Part shown: positions 62,442-64,000 of the stretch, one piece after another | How positions within the stretch are numbered: the stretch's first letter is position 1 | Layout of the letters: each line of letters opens with the position of its first letter | Assembly: GCF_014282275.1 (NCBI RefSeq) | Contig: NZ_VFIA01000019.1 | Span: 1 to 64,000, forward strand | Source: Spirosoma utsteinense | GTDB lineage: Bacteria > Bacteroidota > Bacteroidia > Cytophagales > Spirosomataceae | Direction: 5' to 3' | DNA length: 64,000 bases | The notes under the pieces: model-generated | The model's input: only the letters and a program-made list of their open reading frames with translations | Told to the model about the DNA's origin: nothing | The model's database searches: none | Translations under genes and position numbers: made by a program

Positions 62442-62525
62442 GAGAAGTAATAATCAGAGTTTACACCTAAAAGACACCGCGCCGAAAATTTACCCGGCAC
62501 CCCCCATGTTTTTCCTATTGGCTTT

Positions 62526-62533
62526 ACCTTTGA
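62526..62533 (+). promoter_or_regulatory. Bacteroidota -7 element (TACCTTTG) upstream of the GH20 gene
   Basis: Exact TAnnTTTG match 19 bp before the GH20 ATG. No clear -33 box is seen. Confidence 0.45.
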
Positions 62534-62552
62534 TCCCCCTAAACCATTCTTA

Positions 62553-64000
62553 ATGAAAAAAATAGTCTTTCTGCTGCTGCTAAGTTGCCCGGTGCTGGCT
62601 CAGTCTGTTTCTGTTCCAGCCCTTATTCCGGTTCCGCAAACTCTCGAACCGGGTAGAGGTTCCTTTGTCATCACGTCCCAGACCCGCCTGAATATCCTGA
62701 CACCCGTTCTTGCCGTGCGCCGGATGGTGACAGATAACCTGCCCGGCATCCCCATCAGCGACCGGAACATACCTAAAAGCCGTCCTATCACCGTCCGGCT
62801 GGCAGCAGTAGCCGGGGTTGGACCCGAAGGCTATGACCTGACCGTTACGCCAACGGGTATTCTGCTCACGGCTCCCGAAGCGGCCGGCCTATTTTATGGC
62901 TTGCAGACACTACGCCAGTTACTGCCGGTAGCCAATAGCCGAACCGGGCAGTTCGTAACCACCACCAAGGGGCAACGAATACCGGCTCTGCACATCCGCG
63001 ATCAGCCCCGATTTGGCTGGCGGGGGCTGATGCTCGACGTAAGCCGGCACTTCTTCGATAAAGCATTCGTGATGCGCTACATCGACCAGATGGCTCAGTA
63101 CAAATTCAATGTTTTTCACTGGCACCTGACCGACGACCAGGGATGGCGGATCGAGATAAAAAGCCTGCCCCGTCTAACGCAGATAGGGGCGTTCCGCGTG
63201 CCACGGGTAGGGGCGTGGGGCGATATCGAGAACCCGATGCCGGGCGAAGCGTCGTCCTACGGCGGTTACTACACGCAGGATGACATCCGGGAAGTGGTGC
63301 GCTACGCAGCCGACCGGCATATAACCGTTGTGCCTGAGATCGATATGCCTGGCCACATGATGGCGGCCATTGCGGCTTACCCGGAGCTGACCTGTGGAAA
63401 CAAGCCAGTGCTTATCCCGACAAACGGTAAATTTTATAAACTCGAAGATAACAACCTCAATCCCTGCGAAGACAGCACGTTTCTGTTCGTTGATAAGGTA
63501 CTCACGGAGGTGGCCGCCCTGTTCCCGGGACCGTATATCCACGTAGGGGGCGACGAAGCGTTCAAAGGGTTCTGGGCGCAGTGTGCCGAGTGTAAACCAC
63601 TGATGGCTGCCAATAATCTTAAAACGGTGGAGGAGTTGCAGAGCTACTTTATCAAGCGCGTGGAGAAGATCGTGCAGGCAAAAGGTAAGAAGCTTATCGG
63701 CTGGGACGAAATTCTGGAAGGTGGACTGGCGCCAAACGCGACGGTGATGAGCTGGCGGGGGATGAAAGGAGGAATCGAAGCGGCCCGGCTGGGACACCCC
63801 GTTATTATGACCCCGGCGCAGTACTGTTACCTGGACCTCTATCAGGGTGAACCCACGGCTGAACCCAGCACCTATAGCATCTGCCGGTTAACCGATTCGT
63901 ATTCGTTTGAGCCCGTCCCTGACAGTGTGCGGGCCGATCTTATTCTGGGTGGTCAGGGAAATTTGTGGACCGAGTCGGTGCCGAGTAGCCGCCATGCGGA
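62553..64000 (+). CDS. GH20 beta-N-acetylhexosaminidase (cut by the right edge)
   Basis: At least 482 residues; no stop before the window ends. Signal peptide (about 1-17, LSCPVLAQS). The N-terminal GH20b-like domain (PQTLEPGRGSFVI) precedes the barrel. In the barrel, GLMLDVSRHFF, FNVFHWHLTDDQGWRIEI and PEIDMPGHMMA lead to the catalytic pair Asp334-Glu335 in HVGGDEAF. GWDEILEGG and MSWRGMKGG follow. The enzyme releases terminal GlcNAc or GalNAc from chitin fragments, glycoproteins or mucins. Possible partners lie beyond the edge. Confidence 0.95.
   Translation, partial: MKKIVFLLLLSCPVLAQSVSVPALIPVPQTLEPGRGSFVITSQTRLNILTPVLAVRRMVTDNLPGIPISDRNIPKSRPITVRLAAVAGVGPEGYDLTVTPTGILLTAPEAAGLFYGLQTLRQLLPVANSRTGQFVTTTKGQRIPALHIRDQPRFGWRGLMLDVSRHFFDKAFVMRYIDQMAQYKFNVFHWHLTDDQGWRIEIKSLPRLTQIGAFRVPRVGAWGDIENPMPGEASSYGGYYTQDDIREVVRYAADRHITVVPEIDMPGHMMAAIAAYPELTCGNKPVLIPTNGKFYKLEDNNLNPCEDSTFLFVDKVLTEVAALFPGPYIHVGGDEAFKGFWAQCAECKPLMAANNLKTVEELQSYFIKRVEKIVQAKGKKLIGWDEILEGGLAPNATVMSWRGMKGGIEAARLGHPVIMTPAQYCYLDLYQGEPTAEPSTYSICRLTDSYSFEPVPDSVRADLILGGQGNLWTESVPSSRHA

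Overview
The window looks like a chromosomal segment of a free-living Bacteroidota bacterium, most likely order Cytophagales and close to Spirosoma (Spirosomaceae). The assignment is inference from gene content: a SusC/SusD pair, GWxTD, DUF5686 and DUF6503 proteins, a 7TM-DISM/AraC hybrid sensor, many small lipoproteins, Gram-negative envelope proteins, and several Bacteroidota-type -7 elements (TAnnTTTG). I see no rRNA, tRNA, CRISPR array or prophage. Mobile DNA is limited to the last codons of an IS5-like transposase at the left edge.

Layout. 0-2.6 kb: transposase tail, AraC remnant, then an AraC regulator and an alpha/beta hydrolase. 2.9-7.9 kb: a one-piece hybrid two-component regulator and a TolB-like propeller protein. 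8.1-12.9 kb: a cluster of small envelope and stress proteins (YtxH type, glycine-rich membrane protein, YflT/DUF2382, DUF937-OmpA). 13.2-21.5 kb: four-PAS kinase, aldo/keto reductase, Na+/H+ antiporter, DUF1593 protein, PyrR. 21.6-32.1 kb: DUF5686 outer-membrane protein, FdhD, a lipid kinase next to a phosphatidate phosphatase, two methyltransferases, a GWxTD lipoprotein overlapping rlmB, and an EamA exporter. 32.1-36.3 kb: gene remnant, catalase with ankyrin protein, cytochrome c, methyltransferase. 36.4-42.4 kb: a compact polysaccharide utilization locus (SusC, SusD, GH144-like enzyme) that probably handles beta-1,2-glucan. 42.4-48.3 kb: a FAN1-like VRR-NUC nuclease, a DUF2157/DUF4401 pair, a VapBC pair and pgk. 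48.4-53.1 kb: TPR protein, zinc-ribbon protein, Nif3-like protein, DUF6503 lipoprotein and a broken DUF4143 ATPase. 53.1-64 kb: a carbohydrate-oriented group with a ThuA/sugar-dehydrogenase/PKD/cytochrome c fusion, META lipoprotein, GH113-like enzyme, FG-GAP protein, DUF1264 lipoprotein, Tat-exported Gfo/Idh/MocA oxidoreductase and a GH20 hexosaminidase cut by the right edge.

How it fits together: most of the window is envelope biology and glycan scavenging, with housekeeping genes between. The most notable points are a VapC toxin whose third catalytic Asp is Ala, an in-frame 15-bp duplication beside the phosphorylation site of the hybrid regulator, a perfect 34-bp inverted repeat built from six copies of one 12-nt unit, a nested palindromic repeat near 60.8 kb, a near-perfect 42-nt palindrome near 12.95 kb, and several gene remnants. 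I found no clear multi-gene defence or biosynthetic system without precedent. The 8-13 kb envelope cluster is the least understood block.
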